From assembly GCF_000220395.1 (NCBI RefSeq), contig NW_004087271.1, positions 4,185-47,523 on the forward strand: a stretch of 43,339 nt of DNA, written 5' to 3'. The stretch comes from Ichthyophthirius multifiliis. Its lineage: Eukaryota; Ciliophora; Oligohymenophorea; Hymenostomatida. The notes under the pieces are model-generated. The model was not told the DNA's origin and searched no databases. It saw only the letters and a program-made list of their open reading frames with translations. Made by a program: the position numbers and the translations under genes. Shown here in pieces: positions 33,596-43,339 of this stretch. Within the stretch, counting starts at the first letter, position 1. Each line of letters begins with the position of its first letter.

Positions 33596-34089
33596 TTTAT
33601 AAAATTAATTATTATTTCCATTTAATAAATCAATATCTTATTATAAAAAATGTCTTAAGCAATATTAAATAAAAAAAAAAAATTATAAATATATAAAAAT
33701 AGATAAAAAAATAATTAAAAACATTTTTAACTAATCAATAACGAAAAGATTTTAACCAATTATATAGTATTATTTACATTCATTTTATTTAGATAAAAAT
33801 TATTCGTTCAATTATTAGATTTCTTATTATTGTTATAAAAGTAAGTTTTTATATTACTAAAAATAAAAAAAAAAAAATGAAAAATAAATATATATATAAT
33901 GATATTTAAATATATAAATATATAAATATATATAAAAAAATTTAAATATTATATATATAATAATTTATACATATATAATCAAAAATAAATTATTTTTTCT
34001 ATAAAAAATATATATATATATATAAATTTATAATTTCTATTCAATTATATATATCTATTTATATAAATATTTTTTTTATACCTATATTT
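33596..34089. other. short divergent upstream region and AT-rich filler
   Basis: An ATG on the plus strand at 33650 opens a frame of about 60 codons ending at a GTAAGT near 33841. In a second frame the stretch reads QYYLHSFYLDKNYSFNYQIS. A small gene or first exon is possible but has no partner exon, so it is not called. From about 33850 on, TA-rich repeats dominate. Confidence 0.3.
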
Positions 34090-34955
34090 ATATATAATCA
34101 TTTTACAATTTTTCTTCATGAAATTATATATCATTTTTTATTTGATTTAATTGTTATTTTTTTCCCCATAATTAAGTATCCCATATTTAACATGTTTTTT
34201 TAATTAATTCTTTAGCAGTATTTATTTTTCGATTATTTTCAATCTTAATAAAATTATTTAAATTTTTATAATTTTTACTTATATATTTATAGTATTCTTT
34301 TATAATTTTTCTGTATCTAAACATCTATGATAAGCTAAGTTATTTATTCTTTTTTAAGAAAGATATTTTATTTAATTTAAATTCTTTTTAATATATATTT
34401 TATTAAAAACAAATATATATTATATTAATTTATACTTTTGTATATTAAAGTTATTTAATATTATTTTAAATTTCCATTTATATTTATTATTCATTTGTTA
34501 TATTAATTTCTACATCATGAATTTATTTCTAAATATTTTATATTTATTATTGAAGTTAAGATATTTTTTCATTTGACATTTTACTGTAAAAATTTTTATC
34601 AATATAAGAATCCTTAGAAAAAAAGTATTTGAAAAACTTTTAATATTTAATTAGATTTATTTATTATTTTTTAATTATATTAACAATGTATATTTTTTTA
34701 ATTATCTTATAATAATTTATCATATTCACATTTAATCTTTATTTTTATTTTTATTCAATTATTTTATATATATTTTTTATATATTACACCAAATATTAAA
34801 ATATTTTCATTATTACATTGTGTTGCTAGATTAATTTATTAACATTTGAATTAAATGTTTTTTTTTATTAAATATTAATTTGCTTATTATTTTAAATATA
34901 ATTCTTCTTCATTATTATTAGAAGATTATTATTAATATATTTGAGTTTTTTACAT
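34090..34955 (-). CDS. small coiled-coil protein, uncharacterised
   Basis: Three to four exons. The first starts MQKTQIYQQQSSNNNEEELY and ends near 34786. The second (about 34620-34440) reads FSKDSYIDKNFYSKMSNEKI, then SQLQQQIQNIQKQIHDVEIN and EQQIQMEIQNNIKQLQYTK. The third reads LAYHRCLDTEKLQKNTINIQ and splices in phase 0 over a 35-nt intron (GTAAAA..TTAAG) onto IENNRKINTAKELIKKTCQI and KNDIQFHEEKLQND. The protein is strongly helical and Gln/Glu/Lys-rich. The 3' end is approximate. No family was recognised. Confidence 0.5.
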
Positions 34956-35116
34956 TTTTTTTTATTTTATTTTATAAATAGATATTAATTATATTTAATA
35001 AAAAAAATTGATAAAAATATTTATTTTATCTAACTTTTTTTTTTTTTTTTTAAATACATTTTGTAAAATATTTATTATTTTCCCTTTTTTATAAAATTTT
35101 AATTTATTTTCAAAAA

Positions 35117-37100
35117 ATGGAAACGTATAAAAACATTATTTTTAATAGAAGTTTACAAAAATTTACAAGTAAATATTTAATAATATTTTTTTTTAAAAAA
35201 AATATAGATAGATATATTAATGATGATTTAAATAAAATAAAATTGTAAACAAATGAAAATATTAAAAACTAAAAAGATTATCAAAAATAAAAGGATAAAA
35301 AAAATATCAAATTAAAAGTAGATGTGATACAAAAAGAATAGTAATTAAAAATTTTGCCGACATTAATAAAATATAATGCTGATTATAAAATTATAAATAA
35401 CTAAAAGCCATTAAAAATCTAATAAAATAAAGTATAAATATAAATTATTACTTAAAATAAAAATAACAACTACAACAATAAAAATTTAAAAAGGAATTTA
35501 GAATAACATCGTAATCAAAATATATAGTATCATAAAATAAAAAAGAAAATATTCAATAATAATTACCAGCATATATTCATAAAGGAAAAACAAATTATAC
35601 AGTATATATATATATTTAATATAATATTTTGATTAATCATTTATTTATAAATAAAAAATATAATTAATAATTAGTATATTGTAGAACAAGGAAATAATTC
35701 AGAATTAATTAAAAAAGTACTATAATGTAGAAATTGGATGAGCATATAAAATCCGAATTTTCCTCAAAATTATAGTTTTAAATGGAAACCAACAAATAGT
35801 GGAATAAATAACGGAAATATTTAAAAATCAAATAAAAAAATATAATGTTTAAATCATATAATAAACCATTCTTAGTTATCTTAAAAAGCCAAACTATATA
35901 ATAATATAAAATTATATTGTTATGTAAATATAAGCTTATTAAGAAATATTAAAAATAAAATAATTTATAAAGGAAAAAAGCGATTATGTTAATAATTATT
36001 TACCTCATTCATTTATATTTAATTTAGATTCTGAAGATTTTAGACATTCTCTTGACGAGTTTTTAGATTTATTTATCACAATAGCATAATCTACAGGACT
36101 TAAAAACATTTGGATGTTAAACCCTACTGATACAAATAGGGGTAATGGTATAAGAATATTTAATGACTTGTGTTAATTTTAATAAATAATGAAAGAATAT
36201 GGAAAGAAATAAATAGTAGAAAATGCTATAAATAAAATAACAAAATAATTAGATTATACATTAAGCGAAAGTAATAATTATTAAGAAAAAAATTAATAAA
36301 AGAATTAAAAAAAAATAAATAAAAATTAAATAATAATTCAAAAATATATTGAAAATCCTCTTTTAGTAAATAATAGGAAGTTTGATATAAGAGTATGGGT
36401 TTTAATAAATTAAGATTTTAATTATTATATGTTTAAGTAAATAATAAAATATATATATATATATATATTAGTTAATTTTTTAAAAAAAATAAAAGAGAAG
36501 GATATGTAAGACTTTCATCTGAAATATATAATATAAATAAATAAAATTTAAATAATATTTATATTCATTTAACTAATAATGCTATTTAAAAAGTTTCCTA
36601 AAATTATGGAAAATATGAAAATGGAAATATTATTTCATATAAATAATTAGAACAAGCATTATAAGAAAAATACTAAAATATTAAATTTTAAAATATTTTG
36701 GAATAAATATAAAACCTTATTATCATTTCAATTGAAAGTTGTAAAAAATAATTAAATAAATAAGAAAATAGGTTTAATTTCGAACTTTTTGGTTATGATT
36801 TTATGATTGATGTTGATGGTCATGTGTATTTAATTGAAATTAATTCAAATCCATGTTTAGAAGAATCAAACGATCTTTTATCTTAACTAATTCCAAGAAT
36901 GATTGGTATTTTTTATTTTTTTAATTAATATTTATGTATAAAAATAGATGATATGTTTAGATTAACTATTGATAAAATTTTTAATTAAAATTATTCATTA
37001 TATGAATTTAGTGGATAAAAATCTAAATTAAATCAATAATAAACTCCTTAATTAGATTTTTATGTTGATGGACATAAAATATATGAAAATTTATGGTAAA
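35117..37100 (+). CDS. tubulin tyrosine ligase-like (TTLL) protein
   Basis: It starts METYKNIIFNRSLQKFTS, followed by Lys/Asn-rich N-terminal exons. The ligase domain follows in order: NYSFKWKPTNSGINNGN, LPHSFIFNLDSEDFRHSLDE, NIWMLNPTDTNRGNGIRIF, RKFDIRVWVLI, YIHLTNNAIQKVSQNYGKYE, and FELFGYDFMIDVDGHVYLIE continuing into INSNPCL. These are the ATP-grasp motifs of the TTLL family, including the acidic D-x-D and E-x-N metal/ATP site. TTLL enzymes add Tyr, Glu or Gly to tubulin tails; the subtype is not decided here. The last recognised coding part is VDGHKIYENLW near 37095, followed by a likely donor GTAAAT, so a small final exon downstream is expected. Several introns contain (TA)n. Confidence 0.85.
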
Positions 37101-37632
37101 TATATATTATTCTTTTTTAAATATTATTAAAAAAAAGGGTTTATTTAGGATAATTATGATTAATATTTATATTTATTTATAGTTAAATTTGTAAAAAAAT
37201 AAAAAAACAAAAAATTACAAAAAAACAAAATACACTATTTATATAAAAATATATAATATAAAATATTAAGAATATTTACAAAGAAATATATTAAATAAAA
37301 TATCTATTTTATAAATATATTAATTATAATATTTTTAATAGATATATAAAACTTAAATAATATATTTATTTATATTATATAATATTTAAATAATAAAAAA
37401 CAACCAATAGAATTAATATAAACAAATATTTTTTTATATATTAAAATATAGTAAATATTTTTAATAATTGTGTAAATATATATATTTAATAAACTAATTG
37501 ATATAATTTTGATATTTTGATTAAACATTATTAAAATTTCTGGACAAAAATAAATATAATAAATTAAATCAAAAACAAATTGTTATAAAATAAAATTCTT
37601 AAAGAGAAAATAAAAAAATTATAAAATAATAT
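37101..37632. other. 3' part of TTLL locus and intergenic sequence
   Basis: A short Lys/Gln-rich frame from about 37182 may be the last TTLL exon (after ttatag), but its end is unclear. The rest is AT-rich with no gene signal. Confidence 0.4.
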
Positions 37633-37849
37633 ATGAATACTAACAACTCTCCTTTAAAAAATAAGCTACAAAATAAAATTATGAATAAAAAAGCAGAATA
37701 AGTGATATGTATAAGTTAAGAGCAAATAGTTTTTAATAAAAAAAAGAAGAAATATTATAAAATGTAAAAAGAGAAAAAACAAATAGTGATGACTTATCAA
37801 TAGGTGAAAATACTAATTAAAATAGTATTAAAATATAATATATATAAAA

Positions 37850-37887
<38 letters not shown>

Positions 37888-39646
37888 ATTATATTTATTA
37901 AATAATTTTTTTAAAATTTTATTTATCTTAAAAAGAAATATAGCAACATAATCATTATACTTAATTTGAAAATAATACTTATTAATAAAATTTATTTTAT
38001 GATTCTAATGAATATTTAATTATTAAAAATAAATATATAGATTCTCTTATATTTTCTTTAACTTAAGCAATGGAAATTTCTAATTAATACTAAGTACTTT
38101 TTAACAAAACAAAATTATTAAAAAAAAAAAAATATCTATTTTTATTTAAATATAATAAAAGTTAGAAAACAAAATTTTTTTAAGTTAACTATAAATTTAT
38201 TTACCCTTAATGATATCGGATTTAACTAATTAAAAAGATAATTAAATTATAAGAAATGATATAAGCATAATAAACTAAGGCCAAACAGAGAAACAAAAAA
38301 CAATAAATAACTAATAAAAAATATCTTAATATAAAGAAATAATAGAATACATAATAAAATTTATTGACTATTTGATAGATTTATTACACGGGAAAATTCC
38401 GGAATATAAAAATGAATTTTTTAAAATAAAAATAGAAGAAGAAGTTAAAAAGATATTATTTTTAATATCTTTTGAAAATCTTAAAAATACAAAAAGCTTT
38501 GAATAAATTTAATTTAATTTTAAATAATTTTTCAATTAAGAATATGCGAATATTTTATAGATTAAAGACGATGATTTACCTTTCTTAGAATAAAATTAAT
38601 TTTTAACTTAATATTAATTAGACTAACTTTAATAAAAATACTGTATTTCTTTTGCATAAAAACCTTATTTTTATAATAGTTTTTTCCTTGATGTTTTCTA
38701 TGAAAAACCTTTAGATGGTTATATTAAGATTTTTTAAGAGTTAAATTAGAAAAGTTTTTTTGTATTGAAATTCTATTTATTTAATTAATTTAAAATAATG
38801 GAATTTTCAAATAGAAAAATTCAAAAATTTCTCTAAAAATATGAAAAGCTACGTCTTTGGAAATTTAAAGAAATGTATTAAATAAAAGAAACATAAAGTT
38901 TAATTAATTCTTTATTAAAATGTATAGAAAATAATCCTATTTTGAATAATTTTTTGATAGATAAAGATTTGGTTTTAGAATTTATAAAATATTTATTTAA
39001 ATATATTTTCGATGAATTTAAAATAAATGATTTTTAAGAAAAAATAAAAAAGGAGTATTTAAAATAAGAAATTGATATAAATTTAATTTGTTTATTATAA
39101 TAAAATATGAAGAGAATACTTTAAGACTAAAATAAATAATTATAATAAGAAATAGAATTTAAATTTATTATTTTATAATAAAAATTTTATTTAAAACCAA
39201 GTTTTAATCTTTCATTTTGTTTAATTAATGAAGTTATTCAAAATTTATAACATTATGTTAGTTTTTTGGAAAATTCTAAATATAAATATAACTATGGTTG
39301 GTTAAAATATAAATAAATATAAATATACAAAAATATTAATTTTTATTATTATTATATTTAAAAAAAAAAAATTATAAATAATATAAATATGTTTTTTTTT
39401 AAAAAATTAGATTAAATAAAATAATATGATTTTCTAGAGTTTATATTATTTTGCTGTTTTTCATAATTTGAATGTTTTTCTATTACTGATATTATAGAAG
39501 GAATGTAAAGTTTAGGAATTGAAACTAGTATTTTTAAGTTTTGGATTAAAGGAATTAAAAGAATGCTAATGAAATTACATGTTTCAATGCAAGAAATTAT
39601 TTATATTGAAGAGTTTTTAAATAAAATATATAAATTTATTATATGA
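37633..39646 (+). CDS. large uncharacterised protein
   Basis: It starts MNTNNSPLKNKLQNKIMNKK. After an intron with (TA)n come YDSNEYLIIKNKYIDSLIFS, then a long exon with EIIEYIIKFIDYLIDLLHGK, QKPYFYNSFFLDVFYEKPLD and KFLQKYEKLRLWKFKEMYQ, and a last exon from about 39406 with FECFSITDIIEGMQSLGIET before TGA at 39644. The composition is rich in Phe, Leu, Ile, Lys and Gln with helical character. The exons look solid, with no TGA within. No domain was recognised; it could be a cytoskeletal or spindle-pole-type protein, but that is a guess from composition only. Confidence 0.6.
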
Positions 39647-39772
39647 AGATTACAAAAATTAAATATTTTATTAAATTAAAAAAAATTAAAAAAACGATAA
39701 TTTTTTTTAATAATTTTTTTTTTATAAATTAAATTTATATATGTTTTTTAGCATTTTTAAAATATGTTATTT

Positions 39773-39879
39773 TCATTAGTCTTCTGTATCTTCTTTCTTT
39801 TCTTCATCACTATCAGTTTCTACAACATCAGGTGGTACATTAGGATTAGGCTTTATTTTTAAGTATGTATATATATATT

Positions 39880-39956
<77 letters not shown>

Positions 39957-41413
39957 TTCATTTATATAAATATAATTATTAATAATTACTTCAGGATATT
40001 CTTCAGTATCATCTTATTCTTACTACATATCATCTGGTCCAACAGGTAAAAATGGCGATTGATTTTATTTTAATCCATATCCAATATAAATATTACAATA
40101 TTATTAAGACTTTTATAAAAAAAATAAAAAAATAGTTTACTTTTCATAAAAAATACATTTGAAACTAAATATGCACCTGGCCAAGTTAAATTTTTAAAAC
40201 ATATAACACTATAGTTCAATTATGTTCCCTATTATATATATTAAATTATATAAACATATATATATATATATATATATGTTTATTATTTAATATACCTCAT
40301 CTTAACTATTAAATTATTAAAGATCGCCAAATTCTCTTTTTATCCAATTCGGATCTCCTTCTTCTTCTTCTCCTTTTGCAAATGGAGCTTATATATTAAA
40401 ATAATAAAATTAATAATTATAAAAGTGAATATATATTTATTTAAATATATTATTATATCCACATTTTTCTTATGATATATCTCTTAATCTCTCAACTTAA
40501 GTATCAGCATCATCATTTTTTAATTATTCTAGTTTTTCTTCTTTTATATCTTCTGGTAAGGAAGGATCTACATAAAGAGATACTCTACCTTATTTAAGAA
40601 TTATAGGATTTAAATGAACCTTTAATAAAGCAAATATATATATAAACAAAATAAAAAAAATACCCAATTTTCAAGCGTTAATAATTCTTAATAATCTTAA
40701 AGTTTAAAAGCTTCTTCTTCAAATTCTATTTCTTTATCATTTTCATCTTATAATTTATATAAACCCTTCGGACATAATTCACAACCATGAGTAATTCTAA
40801 CTATTTATGCTTTTAACTATTATTTAATTTTATTAAAAAATAATAAAATATTTTTATAAAATTGATTTTTTTAAACAAAATGCTTTTCTTTGCCATTAAA
40901 ATGTGGATAGGTTTATACATTTGCATTCAAATCTCCTTTACAAATGTATTTTATTTATTTTGCTATTTACATTTATTCGGCTGTAATTAAAGGTAATTCA
41001 ATCCATTCATCTAAAACTAATAAAATAATTATGCTTAAAAAAATAAATTAAAAAATATAAACCGTTTTATGTAACCCAATATGAATATTTATTAACTCCT
41101 GCACCATATTATTCATCTTTATTTTACATTTTATCACTATTAAGATTATTATAAAAACATTAAGCGACATAATAATCATTTCCTCTAGTTAAAAACTTAC
41201 CCCAAAATCTCATCTAAGAAGCATTTATTTAATCGGCTAGTCTTCTAATAGAATGGTGTATTTAGAAAGATTCTTCTTCTTAAAATGAAATGGAAGCTGT
41301 TTATAATATTTAACTTTATTCATAAAAATTTGGAAACAGTAATTTTTATTTATTTTTTTATTATTTCTTTATATCCTAATTAAAATAATTATTAAATATA
41401 ATATAAATATGTA

Positions 41414-41452
<39 letters not shown>

Positions 41453-41997
41453 ATATTTTTATAAATTATTTTATAAATATATATTATTATTTAAAAAAAT
41501 ATTTCTATTATATACTATTTCTTAAATATTTATTTATAATTTATTAAGATTTTTTATTTTATAAATATATATATTTTTTTTTATGATTATAAAGTATTTT
41601 ATATTTATTTGTATTAATATATATATTTTTTTATATAATTTCTATTTATTTTTATATAAATTTATATTTATTTTCATTTTTATGTTAATTTTTATATATT
41701 TACTTTAAATAATTATTTGATTTATTCTATCCATTCTTAATGTTCTGCTATTGCTAAAGGAATATTATTTACTTCTTTATCAGTTAACGGATTTGTATAA
41801 TTTAAACAATTTTTTTTTAAAAATTAGGATATTAATTCTAAGTTATTTATATTTGTAAGTTTATTTGGATTCTTTAAATATTTGTGTATTATTCGATATA
41901 AATGTTCATGAATAGTAATTCCTTCTTTACTTTTGTTTTTTTAAATAAAATTAGTTATATTATTAAGATTTGTATTGTTTTTAATTTCTTAAGACAT
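39773..41997 (-). CDS. radial spoke head protein 4/6 (RSP4/RSP6, RSPH4A/6A family)
   Basis: It starts [20 protein letters not shown] with the family's N-terminal helical region ([12 protein letters not shown]). It then shows [62 protein letters not shown] and [11 protein letters not shown]. It ends with a tail [20 protein letters not shown] before TGA at 39773-39775. The order and the two marker motifs (R-F-W-G-K-x-x-G, and W-P-G-A) match RSP4/6. The protein is part of the spoke head that regulates dynein arms in motile cilia. At least seven introns, one of them holding the very long (TA)n at about 39860-39952. The translation seen at 39776-39961 is the C-terminal exon running into that intron. 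Confidence 0.9.
39868..39952. repeat. long (TA)n microsatellite inside an RSP4/6 intron
   Basis: About 80 bp of almost pure TA, with two interruptions by g. It lies in the last intron of the radial-spoke gene and can fold back on itself. Similar but shorter runs occur at 13973-14012, 21727-21754, 37854-37882 and 41415-41448, mainly in introns. Confidence 0.8.
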
Positions 41998-42209
41998 TTA
42001 TTTTTGTTATATTTAATTTAAAATTATTTTTTTATTTTAAAATAGTTACAAAAAGAAAACAAAAATATAAATATATATAAATATATATTTATATATATAT
42101 TAACTTTTTTCTCTTGTAATATATTTTTTTTACTGTTATTATTAAAAAAAAAATTTTAAAATATATTGTATAAATAATATATATATTTTTTATTAAAAAT
42201 AAAATATAA

Positions 42210-42240
<31 letters not shown>

Positions 42241-42429
42241 TTATATTTTTAATTTATCTTATATTTTTTTTAATTTTTTTTTATAATTAATTACTTATGA
42301 TATAAAAGAATATTTAGAATGATTCAATTTTAATATTTATTAATCATAAAAAATAAAAATAATATAAAAAATATATTATTTAATCTTATAAACTTTACTA
42401 AAATATTTTTTTTTACCAAAATTTAACAG
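41998..42429. promoter_or_regulatory. upstream region of RSP4/6 and of the last plus-strand gene
   Basis: A divergent gap of about 430 bp with AT runs and a (TA)n near 42217-42238. No named motif was found. Confidence 0.35.
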
Positions 42430-43170
42430 TAATTATAATCTAAATAGAAAAATAAAAAATAAATATAAAAATAAATATTAAGTTAAAATTAAACCAAACA
42501 AATAATTTAGAACTAAAAAAATCATAAAACTCTCGTTACAAAACTATAATTTAAATATTATAAGTTTTTCATATAAAAATATATTTCTATAGTTAACTAC
42601 TAATAATATATATACGAATTTGTCTAAATTAAGCTATTAAAAACAATAAGAATAATACAAATTCTCTTTAATTATTCCTAAATACATAAAATATAAAAAA
42701 GTAAATATATTCTATTATAAAATTTAATACTTCTTTTTTAAATATAGAGAAAGTTATTGTGCAAAAACTTTATTTGTAAATATTTAAATAGGTTAAAAAT
42801 ATTACTATAAGTCGATTTTATATACTTATAGATATACATTTTATGAAAAATTTTAATATTTTTTCTTAAATTCCTATTCCAACATATATATTATTTGCAT
42901 AAAAAATAATTATTTTCTTAAAAACGGATAAAAATTATGTTTCATTTATCTACTGCTAAATAAAAACAGCTAAAGAACATATAATAATAACATGAATAAT
43001 AAATCAAACAAAATAATAAAAGCATAAATAAATAATTAAGATAATTAAACTTCTTGTCAGCAAAATATAAAAAAAGCAACAATAAATATAATAATTATAA
43101 TTATGAAGGAAGTAAAAATTATAATAAATCATAGAATCACTAAATATTAAATATAATTTATATTTAATGA
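42430..43170 (+). CDS. uncharacterised spliced gene (start not fixed)
   Basis: The first supported exon reads KLKLNQTNNLELKKSQNSRY and RICLNQAIKNNKNNTNSL and ends near 42699 before GTAAAT. A short exon RESYCAKTLF lies at about 42748-42777. The last exon reads KRIKIMFHLSTAKQKQLKN, then LRQLNFLSAKYKKSNNKYNN, and ends TGA at 43168-43170. The residue mix and splice borders look genuine. No family was recognised, and the start codon was not identified. Confidence 0.45.
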
Positions 43171-43339
43171 TAAAATATATCTTCTTTTATCTTAAAAAAA
43201 ATTAATTTATTAGTAAATAATAATTTATTTATTTATTATTTTTATTATTATATATATATATATATATATATATCCTTATATACATATATTATATGTATAT
43301 ATATTAATTTATTACTATTTTACTTTTATTTTACTAAGA
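43171..43339. other. right edge, AT-rich with (TA)n
   Basis: Mostly AT with a (TA)n run at about 43250-43273. Nothing else was seen. Confidence 0.6.

Noticed and set aside
34131-34324. Small LYR-motif protein reading MFRYRKIIKEYY on the minus strand
   Set aside because: The frame does not hold to the proposed stop when bases are counted; a better reading is an exon of the coiled-coil gene spliced over a 35-nt intron.

Overview
The window is very A+T-rich nuclear DNA from a ciliate. Reading frames stay open and make sense only if TAA and TAG are read as glutamine and TGA is the sole stop. Every well-recognised gene here (protein kinase, MINDY deubiquitinase, PTPDC1-like phosphatase, golgin, radial-spoke protein) ends on TGA. 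Ordinary introns are short and AT-rich, with GTA..TAG/AAG ends. Code, composition and the ciliary gene content fit an oligohymenophorean of the Tetrahymena/Ichthyophthirius type; the exact genus is an inference.

Layout. 1-1946 (+): the 3' part of a REJ/polycystin-type membrane protein. 3709-11687 (+): the exceptional locus of the window. It is a gene whose coding sequence is shattered into about 132 exons, roughly 113 of them a single codon (AG|NNN|GT), separated by introns of about 40-85 nt. It starts with ATG and a signal peptide (exons 1-2), runs through single-codon exons spelling a cysteine-rich secreted protein of about 235 residues, and closes with an ordinary 57-codon terminal exon and TGA. 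12780-14809 (+): PTPDC1-like phosphatase. 15600-17897 (-): MINDY-4-like deubiquitinase. 18370-20648 (+): calcium-dependent protein kinase with four EF hands. 21168-24378 (+): long coiled-coil golgin with a C-terminal GRIP-like domain. 24588-about 26890 (-): one or two uncharacterised genes. 28780-29880: a less AT-rich island of unclear nature. 30068-31061 (+): Asn/Gln-rich protein. 31862-33595 (-) and about 34090-34955 (-): coiled-coil proteins. 35117-about 37100 (+): tubulin tyrosine ligase-like enzyme. 37633-39646 (+): large uncharacterised protein. 39773-41997 (-): radial spoke protein 4/6. About 42430-43170 (+): uncharacterised spliced gene.

No rRNA, tRNA, CRISPR array or intact transposon was recognised. 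Several neighbours (TTLL, RSP4/6, coiled-coil proteins) suit ciliary or microtubule work, but ciliates have no operons and the genes are on mixed strands, so no joint regulation is claimed.

The main discovery is the single-codon-exon gene. Three independent signs support it: exon lengths are quantised in threes, stop codons are absent from the single codons, and the concatenated product is coherent (signal peptide, then repeated Cys-x-x-Cys spacing). Within about 4920-6900 many introns resemble one another, which suggests spread of an introner-like unit into codon boundaries. Splice boundaries throughout were placed by eye, and those of the less conserved genes are approximate.
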